The position numbers were made by a program, and so were the translations under genes. A stretch of DNA of 64,000 nt. It comes from Mesorhizobium sp. GTDB lineage: Bacteria > Pseudomonadota > Alphaproteobacteria > Rhizobiales > Rhizobiaceae. Location: NCBI RefSeq assembly GCF_004963255.1, contig NZ_SUGA01000004.1, forward strand, positions 1 to 64,000. Reading direction: 5' to 3'. The notes beneath the pieces are model-generated. The model did no database searches. It was not told the origin of the DNA and saw only the letters and a program-made list of their open reading frames with translations. Below are positions 39,895 through 48,847 of this stretch, in pieces; position 1 is the first letter of the stretch; each line of letters starts with the position of its first letter.

Positions 39895-40860
39895 ATGTTT
39901 GAGGGGACCCTGCGCCTTTTCGTGATCGCACTCGTCGCTGCGTTGTTCGCGGTGCCGGTTTCCTTCGCGCTGGCCCAGAACGCCAACGATGTCGGCGACC
40001 TCAAGCTCCCAGGCATTTCGAGCTACGCGACGCCGAAGACAGGAGCACCGCTGGCGCTCGGCAATGGCGGCGCCATCACCCTGTCGGCGCAACTGACCGA
40101 CAAGGGCGCCGACATCACCCGCGGCATCGTCTGGCGGGTCTTCAAGCCGCAGCCGTCCAGCGATGGCAAGCTTCCGATGGTGGCCTCAGCGCATGGTGGC
40201 ACGGCCGTGTTCCAGCTCGACCCCGGCAGCTATCTCGTCCACGCCTCTTATGGGCGCGCCGGCGCCACCAAGCGCATCACCGTCGGCAAGGAGGCCAGGC
40301 ACGAGAGCCTGGTGCTCGACGCCGGCGGCCTCAAGCTCGACGCGGTGACATCGGGCGGCGCCCCAATCCAGTCGAAGAAACTGCGCTTCTCGATCTATGA
40401 AGACCATCCCGCCGCCAATGGCGACCGGGCGCTGATCGCCCCCGACGTGGCGCCGAACACCGTGGTGCGGCTGAACGCCGGCACCTACCACGTCGTCTCC
40501 ACCTATGGCGCGGTCAACGCCGTGATCCGCTCCGATATCCGCGTCGAGGCCGGCAAGCTGACCGAGGCAACCGTCGAGCACCGGGCGGCCGAGATGACGA
40601 TGAAGCTGGTGCGCGAGCCCGGCGGCGAGGCCATTGCCGACACGTCCTGGTCGCTGCTCAACGAGAGCGGCGACCCGATCAAGGAAGCGGTTGGCGCCTT
40701 CGCCTCGATGGTGCTGGCCGAGGGCCAGTACACCATCATCGCCAAGAACCGCGACCGCATCTATCAGAAGGATTTCACGGTGGTCGCCGGCCAGAACCAG
40801 GAAATCGAGGTGGTTGCCAACGAGTCATCGGCCATCGATCCCGAAGAAGGCGCGGACTGA
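39895..40860 (+). CDS. Secreted protein with three beta-sandwich-like repeats
   Basis: 321 aa, start at 39895 giving a signal peptide (FVIALVAALFAVPVSFALA, then Gln). The mature protein holds three tandem units of about 80-90 residues, each ending in a Gly-Tyr or Gly-Ser-Tyr turn and a hydrophobic pattern: LDPGSYLVHASYG, LNAGTYHVVSTYG and LAEGQYTIIAKNR, each followed by a V.AG or VGKE segment. This is the pattern of carboxypeptidase-regulatory or transthyretin-like beta sandwiches. Periplasmic, function unknown. The tail DPEEGAD is acidic. Confidence 0.75.
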   Translation: MFEGTLRLFVIALVAALFAVPVSFALAQNANDVGDLKLPGISSYATPKTGAPLALGNGGAITLSAQLTDKGADITRGIVWRVFKPQPSSDGKLPMVASAHGGTAVFQLDPGSYLVHASYGRAGATKRITVGKEARHESLVLDAGGLKLDAVTSGGAPIQSKKLRFSIYEDHPAANGDRALIAPDVAPNTVVRLNAGTYHVVSTYGAVNAVIRSDIRVEAGKLTEATVEHRAAEMTMKLVREPGGEAIADTSWSLLNESGDPIKEAVGAFASMVLAEGQYTIIAKNRDRIYQKDFTVVAGQNQEIEVVANESSAIDPEEGAD

Positions 40861-40873
40861 TACATCTGAGCTG

Positions 40874-41815
40874 TCAGGCCGCCTTGCGCATCCGCCTCGG
40901 CAGGAACGGCACGCGGGTCCGTTGCGCGGAGGGCGTCGCCAGGTCGAAGACAGAGCGGTAGAGGCGATCGAGCAGCGCCTTGCGGTCGCGCAGCGGCTCG
41001 AGGTCGCTCCATCTCAGCACATCGCCGATACGCACCTCGATGGCCTTGCCCGACAAACGGGCGAACTCGCGGATGAGCAAGGAGGTGCGCAGAGTCAGCG
41101 ACGCCTTGCCGATGAACTTCGCCACGCGGTTGTCGCGCTCGGCCATGTTCATCGGGCCGCTGACGAGATGGAACAGACGCCCGTTCTGGCCGGAAAAATG
41201 CATCGGGATGACCGAGGCCTTGGCGTCCTGGACGAGCTTGGCGGGGAACATCTTCCAGGGCAGGTCGATGGCGCGGCCGAAACCCTTCGGCGCCGTGGCG
41301 ACACCGCCGGCCGGAAAGACGACGATGGTGACGCCTTCCTTCAGCAGACGCACGGCTTCATGGCGCACCGCCATGTTGTTCTTCAGCGCTTCCTTGGTCT
41401 CGGAAAAATCGATCGGCAGCGAATAGGGCTCCATCTCGCGGATCCTGAGCAGATCCTTGTGGATCATGACCCGGAAAGGCCGGCCGAGCTGCTCGACCAG
41501 CGACAGCACGGCGATGCCGTCGCCGATGCCGAAGGGATGGTTGGCGACGATGACCAGCGGTGTGTCCGGCAGCGCCGCCGGCGGCCATTGCACGGCGTTG
41601 CGGACTTTGACGTCGATCAGTTCCAGCATGCGGCTGAACACGCGGTCGCCGGTCGGCACCACCTGCCTGCGCCAGAAGTCATAAAGCACGGCAAAACGGT
41701 CGCGGCCGGACAAACCCTCGACCGAATGGATGAACCAGCGCGTCAGCACCGGCTGATGCGGGTTGGCATAGGAGAGCTCGGGAAAACGTCTTTCCCGCAG
41801 TTTCAATTTGAGCAT
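40874..41815 (-). CDS. Lysophospholipid acyltransferase family protein (PlsC-like)
   Basis: A 313-aa membrane-associated acyltransferase. The acyltransferase motif appears as NHPFGIGDG (His93, Asp99), with five residues between His and Asp instead of the usual four; the second motif is FPAGGVAT in place of FPEG. It probably acylates a lysolipid or a related hydroxyl with acyl-ACP or acyl-CoA. Similar proteins are annotated as hemolysin-like or OlsA-like acyltransferases; I cannot choose between them. It starts 84 bp downstream of thrS on the same strand, beyond a terminator hairpin. Confidence 0.8.
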   Translation of the reverse strand: MLKLKLRERRFPELSYANPHQPVLTRWFIHSVEGLSGRDRFAVLYDFWRRQVVPTGDRVFSRMLELIDVKVRNAVQWPPAALPDTPLVIVANHPFGIGDGIAVLSLVEQLGRPFRVMIHKDLLRIREMEPYSLPIDFSETKEALKNNMAVRHEAVRLLKEGVTIVVFPAGGVATAPKGFGRAIDLPWKMFPAKLVQDAKASVIPMHFSGQNGRLFHLVSGPMNMAERDNRVAKFIGKASLTLRTSLLIREFARLSGKAIEVRIGDVLRWSDLEPLRDRKALLDRLYRSVFDLATPSAQRTRVPFLPRRMRKAA

Positions 41816-41852
41816 GGCGGCTCGTTACAGGGCTGGCGTGACAGGCATATGA

Positions 41853-41883
41853 AAATGGCGGTGGACCGGCCACCGCCATTTTG
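41853..41883. terminator. Terminator hairpin between thrS and the acyltransferase gene
   Basis: A perfect 13-bp inverted repeat, AAAATGGCGGTGG with CCACCGCCATTTT, around a five-base loop, with A and T runs at the ends that make it work in either direction. It lies 16 bp past the thrS stop codon and should end thrS transcription on the minus strand. Confidence 0.82.
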
Positions 41884-41898
41884 GAAAGTGTTGGTATG

Positions 41899-43875
41899 TC
41901 AGGCCGCCGCGCGACGCTTCCGATCCGGCGAGACCGCCTCGTCGGCGAGTGCCTTCACCGCGTCCTCGAGCTTCAGCGATTCCTGGTCGCGGGAGCCCAG
42001 CCGGCGGACATTGACGGTTTCTTCTTCGGCCTCGCGCTTGCCGCAGACGAGGATGACCGGCACCTTGGCGAGCGAATGCTCGCGCACCTTGTAGTTGATC
42101 TTCTCGTTGCGAAGGTCGGCTTCGGCGAGCAGCCCCGCGGCCTTCAAACGGTCGACGACTTTCAAGGCGTACTCGTCCGCATCCGAGGTGATCGTCGCCA
42201 CCACCACCTGCAGCGGCGCGAACCACAGCGGGAAATGGCCGGAATAGTTCTCGATCAGGATGCCGAGGAACCGCTCCATCGAGCCGCAGACGGCGCGATG
42301 CACCATCACCGGCTGCTTCTTCTCCGAATCCGAGCCGATATAGAAGGCGCCGAAGCGTTCCGGCAGGTTGAAGTCGACCTGCGTCGTGCCGCACTGCCAT
42401 TCGCGACCGATGGCGTCCTTCAGCACATACTCGAATTTCGGCCCGTAGAAGGCGCCCTCGCCCGGATTGATCGAGGTCTTGATGCGGTTGCCTGAGCGCG
42501 TGCGAATCGTCTCCAGCACGTTGCTCATGATCGCCTCGGCATGGTCCCAGGCCTCGTCGGTGCCGACACGCTTGTCCGGTCTCGTCGACAGCTTCACGCT
42601 GACCTCGTCAAAGCCGAAATCGGCATAGGTCGACAGGATCAGGTCGTTGATGCGCAGGCATTCGGCGGCCAGCTGCTCCTCCGTGCAGAAGATATGCGCG
42701 TCGTCCTGCGTGAAGCCGCGCACCCGCATCAGCCCATGCAGCGCGCCGGACGGCTCGTAGCGATGCACATTGCCGAACTCAGCAAGTTTCACCGGCAGTT
42801 CGCGGTAGGACTTCAACCCATGCTTGAAGATCTGCACATGGCCGGGACAGTTCATCGGCTTCAGCGCGAAGACGCGGTCGTCATCGGTGTCGTCGCCGGC
42901 GACGGTCACCTTGAACATCGCGTCGCGATACCAGCCCCAATGTCCCGACGTTTCCCACAGGCTCTTGTCCAGCACCTGCGGCGCGTTGACTTCCTGATAG
43001 CCGTGCTCGTCGAGGCGGCGGCGCATGTAGTTGATCAGGTTCTGCACCATCTTCCAGCCCTTGGCGTGCCAGAAGACGACGCCGGGCCCCTCTTCCTGGA
43101 AATGGAACAGGTCCATCTCGCGGCCGAGCTTGCGGTGATCGCGCTTCTCGGCCTCTTCCAGCAGCGTCTGATAGGCGTCGAGCTGCGCCTGGTCGGCCCA
43201 CGCGGTGCCGTAGATGCGCGTCAGCATCGGGTTGTTGGAATCGCCGCGCCAATAGGCGCCCGCCACCTTCATCAGCTTGAAGGCGTTGCCGATCTGCCCG
43301 GTCGAAGCCATGTGCGGACCGCGGCAGAGGTCGAACCAGTCGCCCTGCGCGTAAATCTTGAGATCCTGGTCCTCAGGGATGGCGTCGATCAGCTCGAGCT
43401 TGTAGCGCTCGCCCTTCTCGGCGAAGACCTTCTTCGCCTTTTCGCGCGACCACACCTCCTTGGTGAACGGCTTGTTGCGCTGGATGATCTCGCGCATCTT
43501 CTTCTCGATCGCCGGGAAATCGTCCGGCGTGAACGGCTCGTTGCGCGCGAAGTCGTAATAGAACCCGTTCTCGATCACCGGCCCGATGGTCACCTGCGTT
43601 CCCGGCCACAATTCCTGCACCGCCTCGGCCAGCACATGCGCCGCATCGTGGCGGATGAGCTCCAGCGCGCGCGGATCCTCGCGGGTGATGATCTCGACCT
43701 TGCCGGACGTGCCGAGCGGATCGGAAAGATCGCGCACGGTGCCGTCGAGGCTGTAGGCGACAGCCTTCTTGGCCAGCGACTTGGAGATCGATTCGGCAAG
43801 GCCGGCGCCGGTCAGCGCCGCGTCATACTCGCGGATCGAACCATCGGGAAATGTCAGGGAAACGGAATTCGGCAT
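41899..43875 (-). CDS. thrS: Threonine-tRNA ligase
   Basis: 658 aa, class II synthetase that charges tRNA-Thr. Domain order: TGS ([18 protein letters not shown]), editing domain ([17 protein letters not shown]), catalytic core with the zinc-ligand segment [18 protein letters not shown] and motif 2 [21 protein letters not shown], motif 3 ([17 protein letters not shown]), and the anticodon-binding domain at the C-terminus. The start at 43875 has GGAGAA upstream; the frame to 43947 is not needed. It ends at a terminator hairpin. Confidence 0.97.
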   Translation of the reverse strand: MPNSVSLTFPDGSIREYDAALTGAGLAESISKSLAKKAVAYSLDGTVRDLSDPLGTSGKVEIITREDPRALELIRHDAAHVLAEAVQELWPGTQVTIGPVIENGFYYDFARNEPFTPDDFPAIEKKMREIIQRNKPFTKEVWSREKAKKVFAEKGERYKLELIDAIPEDQDLKIYAQGDWFDLCRGPHMASTGQIGNAFKLMKVAGAYWRGDSNNPMLTRIYGTAWADQAQLDAYQTLLEEAEKRDHRKLGREMDLFHFQEEGPGVVFWHAKGWKMVQNLINYMRRRLDEHGYQEVNAPQVLDKSLWETSGHWGWYRDAMFKVTVAGDDTDDDRVFALKPMNCPGHVQIFKHGLKSYRELPVKLAEFGNVHRYEPSGALHGLMRVRGFTQDDAHIFCTEEQLAAECLRINDLILSTYADFGFDEVSVKLSTRPDKRVGTDEAWDHAEAIMSNVLETIRTRSGNRIKTSINPGEGAFYGPKFEYVLKDAIGREWQCGTTQVDFNLPERFGAFYIGSDSEKKQPVMVHRAVCGSMERFLGILIENYSGHFPLWFAPLQVVVATITSDADEYALKVVDRLKAAGLLAEADLRNEKINYKVREHSLAKVPVILVCGKREAEEETVNVRRLGSRDQESLKLEDAVKALADEAVSPDRKRRAAA

Positions 43876-44099
43876 CAGGGTTCTCCTATCCAGTCCCGCA
43901 AACGAGCGCGGGTGGTGAAATGCAGGCCGCGGGATGCGTTGCGGCATGCAGAGGGTTAGCCGGAGGCGTCCGGCAAGCGGCGCGGTTTTAGAGGCAGTGC
44001 CGCGCGAGGTAAAGAGCGGCCATCAGGAAATGTCGCGAGCGAGGTCGCATGCCGGCGCGCGGGCTTGCGAACGCCGGCCGGCGCGGCTTGTATATAGGC

Positions 44100-44933
44100 A
44101 TGGAAGACGCATCCCCCAGCCGAACCGCCCTGCGCGTCGCGCGCTTGCGGGCCCTTCATCAATTCTCACCCCAAGCGACGCTGTTTCGCGATCCTTACGC
44201 GCTGGCGATTCTGGGCGAGGCTGCGCCTAACGCCGGGGAACTCTCGCGGGAAGACGAGCATGGCCGCCGCATGCGCCTGTTCGTTGCCTCACGCGCCCGC
44301 CTCGCCGAGGACTGGCTGGCGGCGGCGGTGCGACGCGGCGTCGCCCAACTCGTGGTGCTGGGCGCCGGCCTCGACACTTTTGCGCTGCGCAATCCCTATC
44401 CCGACCTTGCGGTCTTCGAGGTCGATCACCCGGCGACACAGGCCTGGAAGCGCCAACGCATTGCCGATGCCGGTCTTGCCGAGCCCGCCGGCGCCGCCTT
44501 CGTGCCGGTCAATTTCGAACGCCAGAGTCTGGCAGGCGAATTGCCGGCTGCTGGTCTGAAAACGACCGAGCCGAGCTTTTTCATCTGGCTGGGAGTCGTA
44601 CCCTACCTGACGCGCGAAGCGATTTTTGCCACGCTTGGCTACATCGCCGGCCTCCCCGGCTCGGAGGTCGTCTTCGACTACAGCGAGCCGGCCGAGGATC
44701 GCGACGCGACGGGCCGGGCGACGCTTGCCTTCTACGCGGCTCGCGTCGCGGCGATCGGCGAGCCCTGGATCAGCTTCTTTGTTCCCGATGAATTGGCAAA
44801 GTCGCTCGCCGATCTCGGCTTTGATGACATCGAGGATCTCGACAACGGCGACATTGCCGCCCGTTTTGCCAGGTCCCCGAGCACCAAAAGCAATTCCAGC
44901 GGGCACATCCTGCGTGCCCGCCGCAGCATCTGA
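44100..44933 (+). CDS. Class I SAM-dependent methyltransferase, leucine carboxyl methyltransferase-like
   Basis: A 277-aa methyltransferase of the PPM1/LCM type. The AdoMet site is VVLGAGLDTFALRNPYPDLAVFEVDHPAT, with the Asp of FEVDHP binding the ribose, and FIWLGVVPYLTREAIFATL is the post-binding segment of this family. Many bacterial members modify polyketides or small acids; the target here is unknown. The start at 44100 follows a weak TATAGGC. It is convergent with the beta-lactamase gene, with four bases between the stop codons. Confidence 0.87.
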   Translation: MEDASPSRTALRVARLRALHQFSPQATLFRDPYALAILGEAAPNAGELSREDEHGRRMRLFVASRARLAEDWLAAAVRRGVAQLVVLGAGLDTFALRNPYPDLAVFEVDHPATQAWKRQRIADAGLAEPAGAAFVPVNFERQSLAGELPAAGLKTTEPSFFIWLGVVPYLTREAIFATLGYIAGLPGSEVVFDYSEPAEDRDATGRATLAFYAARVAAIGEPWISFFVPDELAKSLADLGFDDIEDLDNGDIAARFARSPSTKSNSSGHILRARRSI

Positions 44934-44937
44934 GAGG

Positions 44938-45750
44938 CTACCTCACCAGTTGCGGCAAATCCTTGAGGAACGCCGCGCGCGTCGCGAGACCTTTCGGCTG
45001 GTCGGTACGCTTGGCATCGACGACCAGCCTTGCAAAGACGATGCGGCGCCCGCCCTTCTCGGCCCAGCCGACGAACCACCCAAGCGAGCGCCTGCCGTCC
45101 TGGCCAAGCCTGGTGCTGCCGGTCTTGCCCTGCACCGTCCAGTCTCCTGCCGCGAAGGTCGGCAGGATCGCCCTGGTCATTTCATGCGCCTTCGCCGACA
45201 CCGGCATCTTGTCGGCGAGCAGCTGGCGCAGGAACGCCGTCTGCTCGACCGGCGATATCTCGAGCGAGGAATTGATCCAGGATTGCGTCAGTCCGTTATC
45301 CTTGCCGGCATCGCCCGAGACGTCCTTGTTGCCATAGCCGAGTTTGGACACGTAGCCGGCGAATTTTTCGGCGCCGAGCCGCCGCGTGATCTCGCGCGAG
45401 TACCAGACGATGGAATCGCGTTCCCAGATCGTCGGATCGACGGTCTTCTGGTCGCGCTTCGCCGCCTTGAATTCCGGCTTGTAGTCCCAGCTCGGCGTGT
45501 GCGCGTCGCTTAAGATGCCTGCGTCATAGCCGATCAGCGCCAGGGGCACCTTGAACGTCGAGGCCGGGCTGACGCGCTGGTCGCAGACGCCGTCCTGGTA
45601 AAGTGTTTCGCCGCTTTGCGCATCCTGGATCAGCGTGCAGCGGATGTCATCGAGCGGCGCCGATTGCGCCCGCACCGGCAAGCCGAGCATCCAGGCCAGA
45701 AGGAAAAGGACGATGGCAAAAATGAAGGGATAGCGGTCCATCTGGCGCAT
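44938..45750 (-). CDS. Class D (OXA-type) beta-lactamase
   Basis: A 270-aa periplasmic serine beta-lactamase. A signal peptide spans residues 1-28. All class D motifs are present: STFK (Ser64, Lys67), SIV (113-115), YGN (139-141) and KTG (209-211), with Trp159 in the TQSWIN segment of the omega region. It should hydrolyse penicillins; its range cannot be read from sequence. It is probably a chromosomal species-level gene rather than a mobile one, since no insertion sequence or integron flanks it. A GcvA/AmpR-type LysR regulator lies 0.8 kb away, which may or may not control it. Confidence 0.93.
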   Translation of the reverse strand: MRQMDRYPFIFAIVLFLLAWMLGLPVRAQSAPLDDIRCTLIQDAQSGETLYQDGVCDQRVSPASTFKVPLALIGYDAGILSDAHTPSWDYKPEFKAAKRDQKTVDPTIWERDSIVWYSREITRRLGAEKFAGYVSKLGYGNKDVSGDAGKDNGLTQSWINSSLEISPVEQTAFLRQLLADKMPVSAKAHEMTRAILPTFAAGDWTVQGKTGSTRLGQDGRRSLGWFVGWAEKGGRRIVFARLVVDAKRTDQPKGLATRAAFLKDLPQLVR

Positions 45751-45893
45751 GGCGAAGTCACTCCGGGATGAGATTGCGGGAGCGGCTTAGCGAGGCGACT
45801 TGTCTCGATTTTGTCTCAAATTGGCAATGTTTGTGCAGCTTCGCGTTAACCCTACCGGACCGTTAAGATCCGGTTCGCATAACGGCGAAGCAA

Positions 45894-46268
45894 TCAGATT
45901 TCGGGGTCGCCGCGCTTTTTGCCGATCCGCCAGTAACGCCAGGGCATGAACCAGACATAGCGCGCCGCAAGCACCTCCGGCACGCGGTCGATGCCATGCG
46001 TTCCGAATGGCCCGCAGCGCAACACCCGGAACAGCCCCATCCAGCCGCCGGCCCACAGGCCGTGGCGGGCGATCGCCTCATGCGCGTATTCGGAGCAGGT
46101 CGGAAGATGCCGGCAGCTGTTGCCGACGAAGCCTGAGAGCGTCAGCTGGTAGAGGCGCACGAACGACGTGCCGAGCACGCGCCCTGGCGTCTTGCGCCAT
46201 GGCCCCGGCCAGTTGCGCCCGCGCTGAACTGGTCGAGAGCCGTGCGTATGTCCGTGATGGTCGCCCAT
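45894..46268 (-). CDS. yidD: Membrane protein insertion efficiency factor YidD
   Basis: 124 aa, a small membrane-associated protein that assists YidC-mediated insertion. The family core is VRLYQLTLSGFVGNSCRHLPTCSEYAHEAIARHGLWAGGWMGLFRVLRCGPF, with the three conserved cysteines. The N-terminus adds about 35 residues, beginning with a His-rich stretch (MGDHHGHTHG) not found in the E. coli protein. In Rhizobiales it often lies near iscU-like, folE and hisI genes, as here. Confidence 0.92.
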   Translation of the reverse strand: MGDHHGHTHGSRPVQRGRNWPGPWRKTPGRVLGTSFVRLYQLTLSGFVGNSCRHLPTCSEYAHEAIARHGLWAGGWMGLFRVLRCGPFGTHGIDRVPEVLAARYVWFMPWRYWRIGKKRGDPEI

Positions 46269-46326
46269 CGCTCAGCCTGTTTCACTGCGCGATAGATGTG
46301 GGCTTCGACGCTGAAACGCAATGCCC

Positions 46327-46485
46327 TCAAGGCCTGGAGCGCCGGATGGGATGGCTGCCGGTCCATGGGCGATGGTGAGGGGGAAGATCGCGACGGTCAT
46401 GGCGGCCGTCGCGCACGACTCCACCATGCCATTGGAAGGTCGCTATCCGTAGCACGTCGCTGAAAATGGCCAGGAACTCGTTCAT
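46327..46485 (-). CDS. Possible 52-aa small protein divergent from the LysR gene
   Basis: A short frame starting at 46485 with a strong ribosome binding site (AAAGGAGACCTGCC) directly upstream and opening MNEFLAIFSDVLRIATFQW, then an Arg/His/Pro-rich end. It is divergent from the LysR regulator (starts about 85 bp apart), the classic layout for a LysR target. No family is recognised. The good start contrasts with the poor-looking C-terminal half, so it could be a leader peptide, a truncated gene or a chance frame. Confidence 0.35.
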   Translation of the reverse strand: MNEFLAIFSDVLRIATFQWHGGVVRDGRHDRRDLPPHHRPWTGSHPIRRSRP

Positions 46486-46570
46486 GGCAGGTCTCCTTTG
46501 ACACGGATTAGACTGCCGCTGGCCTTCCTCCTCAAACGAGTATAATTTCCGTCTCGGATAACTTGAGGTT

Positions 46571-47482
46571 ATGCGAATGAAACGGGGCCGACTGCCGCTG
46601 ACGGCATTGAGAAGCTTCGAGACGGCCGGCCGGCATTTGAGCTTCAGCCGGGCGGCAGAGGAGCTTTATGTCTCGCAGGCCGCAATCAGCCGGCAGATAC
46701 GCGAGCTCGAGAGCTTTCTGGGAAGACCGCTGTTCCTGCGCCTCCATCGCCGCGTCGAACTGACGGATGCGGGACATCGGCTGCTCGACCGATTGGTGAG
46801 AAGCTTCGACGATATCGACCGCGTGCTTTCGGAGCTCGCGGCCTCGCCGGCGCAAGCCGTGGTGCGCGTCAGCGTCGAACCGTCGCTCGCCGCGGTGTGG
46901 CTGGTGCCACGGCTCAATCGCTTTCGCCAGTTGCGGCCCGATATCGACGTTTCCCTTGAAGTCGATCCACGGCCGATCGAGTTCCGCAGCGACCAGCCCG
47001 AGCTTGCCTTGCGTTTCAGCGCGCACGCCACGTCATGGCCGCGCAGCGAGGCCGAGCGCCTGGCTTCGACCGTCGATTCACCAGTCCTGTCGCCGGCGCT
47101 GCTTGCCTCCGGCCCTCCCCTGGAAAAGCCGATCGACCTTCGCCATTACACACTGCTGCATGAGGAAAACCGCCAGGGCTGGGCGCGCTGGTTCCAGGCG
47201 GCCGGCGTGCCCGCCGAGGCGGTGCCCGCGCGCGGCCCGATGCTGACCGACGTCTCGCTTTCCAAACAGGCCGCGCTGCTCGGCCATGGCGTGGCGCTCG
47301 GCGATCTCCTGCAGGTCGGCGAAGAGCTCGCTTCGGGGACTTTGATCAAGCCGTTCGATATCGATGTCGCTTCCGGCGCCTACTGGCTGGTGGCCAGGAG
47401 TTTGAAGAACCTGCCGGAGCCGGCCAGGGCGTTCGCCGACTGGATCCGAAGTGAATTCGCTGTGACCAGGAGAACGGCCTAA
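46571..47482 (+). CDS. LysR family transcriptional regulator (GcvA/AmpR-like)
   Basis: A 303-aa regulator with the winged helix-turn-helix LPLTALRSFETAGRHLSFSRAAEELYVSQAAISRQIRELESFL and a C-terminal inducer domain. The N-terminal sequence is of the GcvA/AmpR branch (PLTALRSFE.AGRHLSF). The ATG at 46571 is only two bases after GAGG, so the ATG at 46577, eight bases after it, may be the true start. It is convergent with the NifU-like gene and divergent from a small ORF. Control of the nearby beta-lactamase is possible by analogy with AmpR but not shown. Confidence 0.9.
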   Translation: MRMKRGRLPLTALRSFETAGRHLSFSRAAEELYVSQAAISRQIRELESFLGRPLFLRLHRRVELTDAGHRLLDRLVRSFDDIDRVLSELAASPAQAVVRVSVEPSLAAVWLVPRLNRFRQLRPDIDVSLEVDPRPIEFRSDQPELALRFSAHATSWPRSEAERLASTVDSPVLSPALLASGPPLEKPIDLRHYTLLHEENRQGWARWFQAAGVPAEAVPARGPMLTDVSLSKQAALLGHGVALGDLLQVGEELASGTLIKPFDIDVASGAYWLVARSLKNLPEPARAFADWIRSEFAVTRRTA

Positions 47483-47491
47483 GCCCTGTCT

Positions 47492-47938
47492 TCAAGCCGC
47501 TTGTCCGGCGCGCTTCTTCTCGATCTGGCTGATCGCGTCGACCACCGCGTCGAAGGTCAGCATGGTTGAGGCATGGCGCGCCTTGTAGTCGCGCACCGGT
47601 TCCAGATATTTGAGGTCGGCGAAGCGGCCTTCCGGCGGCGCGCCGTTTTCCTTCAGCATCCTCAGCATGGCTTCGCGCACGGCGCGCAATTCGCCGGCGT
47701 TGGCGCCAACCACATGCCGGGCCATGATCGACGACGAAGCCTGTCCGAGCGCGCAGGCCTTCACGTCATGGGCGAAATCGGTCACAACGTCGCCGTCCAT
47801 CTTGAGGTCCACGGTCACGGTCGAGCCGCACAATTTGGAATGCGCCCTGGCGGTCGCGTCGGGATGATCGAGCCGGCCGATACGCCCGATGTTTCCGGCG
47901 AAGCCGAGAATTTTCGCATTGTAGACGTCGTCGATCAT
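47492..47938 (-). CDS. NifU/IscU-like iron-sulfur cluster scaffold protein
   Basis: 148 aa with the NifU-N fold: [25 protein letters not shown], then SKLCGSTV (Cys37) and [17 protein letters not shown] (Cys62). In IscU/SufU the first cysteine is followed by Gly-Asp and a third cysteine sits in the C-terminal helix; here the Asp is Ser39 and the third position is His122 (DYKARHAST). I recall the same pattern in other rhizobial members, so this may be a subfamily with different cluster or zinc binding. The start at 47938 is chosen by homology; a longer frame runs upstream. It is divergent from folE. Confidence 0.85.
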   Translation of the reverse strand: MIDDVYNAKILGFAGNIGRIGRLDHPDATARAHSKLCGSTVTVDLKMDGDVVTDFAHDVKACALGQASSSIMARHVVGANAGELRAVREAMLRMLKENGAPPEGRFADLKYLEPVRDYKARHASTMLTFDAVVDAISQIEKKRAGQAA

Positions 47939-48123
47939 ATTTTTCCAATCCGTCGCCGCCCAGCGAACAGGGTTTGCCGCTCTCGCGTCTTCCTTTCGCT
48001 CCGCTCCAACCATATATAATGGTGGCAGTCGGGCATCGACAAGGCGGCTGGAAGCTGCCTTCGTTGCCCCGCTGTTCACGCCGCTTGCGGGATGGAAATG
48101 GGCGATTTTCACCCAAAAGGTCA

Positions 48124-48172
48124 TGGTCCGTTCAACTCGTCCCACCTTTGAGTGGGACTACGGGAGACGCCT
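48124..48172 (+). promoter_or_regulatory. Probable THF-II riboswitch (folE motif)
   Basis: In the folE leader, CCGT (48128-48131) pairs with ACGG (48160-48163) and GTCCCAC (48139-48145) with GTGGGAC (48152-48158), leaving an asymmetric internal loop TCAACTC opposite a single T. The ribosome binding site GGGAG (48162-48166) is partly in the stem, nine bases before the ATG. This matches my memory of the folE motif, later shown to be a tetrahydrofolate riboswitch (THF-II) in Rhizobiales. Binding of reduced folate would hide the ribosome site and limit folE translation. Confidence 0.75.
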
Positions 48173-48174
48173 TT

Positions 48175-48807
48175 ATGGATGCCGTCATCAAGAAAATCAT
48201 GCCCCCTTCACAATATTTGGACAAGCCCGTCACCGACCGGCCGAGCGAAGCCGAGGTCGAAGCCGCCGTGCGCACATTGCTGCGCTGGACCGGCGACAAT
48301 CCGGACCGCGAAGGCCTGATCGATACGCCGAAGCGTGTCACCAAAGCCTTCCGCGAGATGTTCAACGGCTACGACATGTGCCCGGCCGACGAGCTTGGCC
48401 GCACTTTCGAGGAGGTTGCCGGCTATGACGACCTCGTCATCGTCAAGGACATAAAGTTCCATTCGCATTGCGAGCACCATATGGTGCCGATCATCGGCAA
48501 GGCGCATGTCGGCTATCTGCCGGACGGCAAGGTCGTCGGCCTGTCGAAGATCGCGCGCGTGGTCGACATCTTCGCGCATCGCCTGCAGACGCAGGAAGCG
48601 ATGACCGCGCAGATCGCCGGCGTCATCCAGGACGTGCTCAACCCGCGCGGCGTCGCCGTCATGCTCGAGGCCGAGCATATGTGCATGGCCATGCGCGGCA
48701 TCCGCAAGCAGGGCTCGACCACGCTGACCTCGACCTTCACCGGCGTCTTCAAGGATACGCCCGAGGAGCAGGTCCGCTTCGTAACCATGGTGCGCGCAGG
48801 CGGCTGA
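48175..48807 (+). CDS. folE: GTP cyclohydrolase I
   Basis: A 210-aa enzyme converting GTP to 7,8-dihydroneopterin triphosphate, the first step of tetrahydrofolate synthesis. The zinc site is Cys99 and His102 in [10 protein letters not shown] plus the later Cys in [38 protein letters not shown] is the family core. The start at 48175 follows GGGAG within a probable THF-II riboswitch; upstream open codons lie in the leader. hisI follows 40 bp later. Confidence 0.97.
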   Translation: MDAVIKKIMPPSQYLDKPVTDRPSEAEVEAAVRTLLRWTGDNPDREGLIDTPKRVTKAFREMFNGYDMCPADELGRTFEEVAGYDDLVIVKDIKFHSHCEHHMVPIIGKAHVGYLPDGKVVGLSKIARVVDIFAHRLQTQEAMTAQIAGVIQDVLNPRGVAVMLEAEHMCMAMRGIRKQGSTTLTSTFTGVFKDTPEEQVRFVTMVRAGG

Positions 48808-48847
48808 TTTGCCGGCCGTCGCCGGCCAAAACACGTAAGGACCGGCG

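Noticed and set aside
46142..46366. A 74-aa frame overlapping the yidD start
   Set aside because: It has no ribosome site, overlaps a conserved gene in another frame, and loses sensible composition after its first 45 residues. A frameshifted extension of the small ORF upstream is possible but unsupported.
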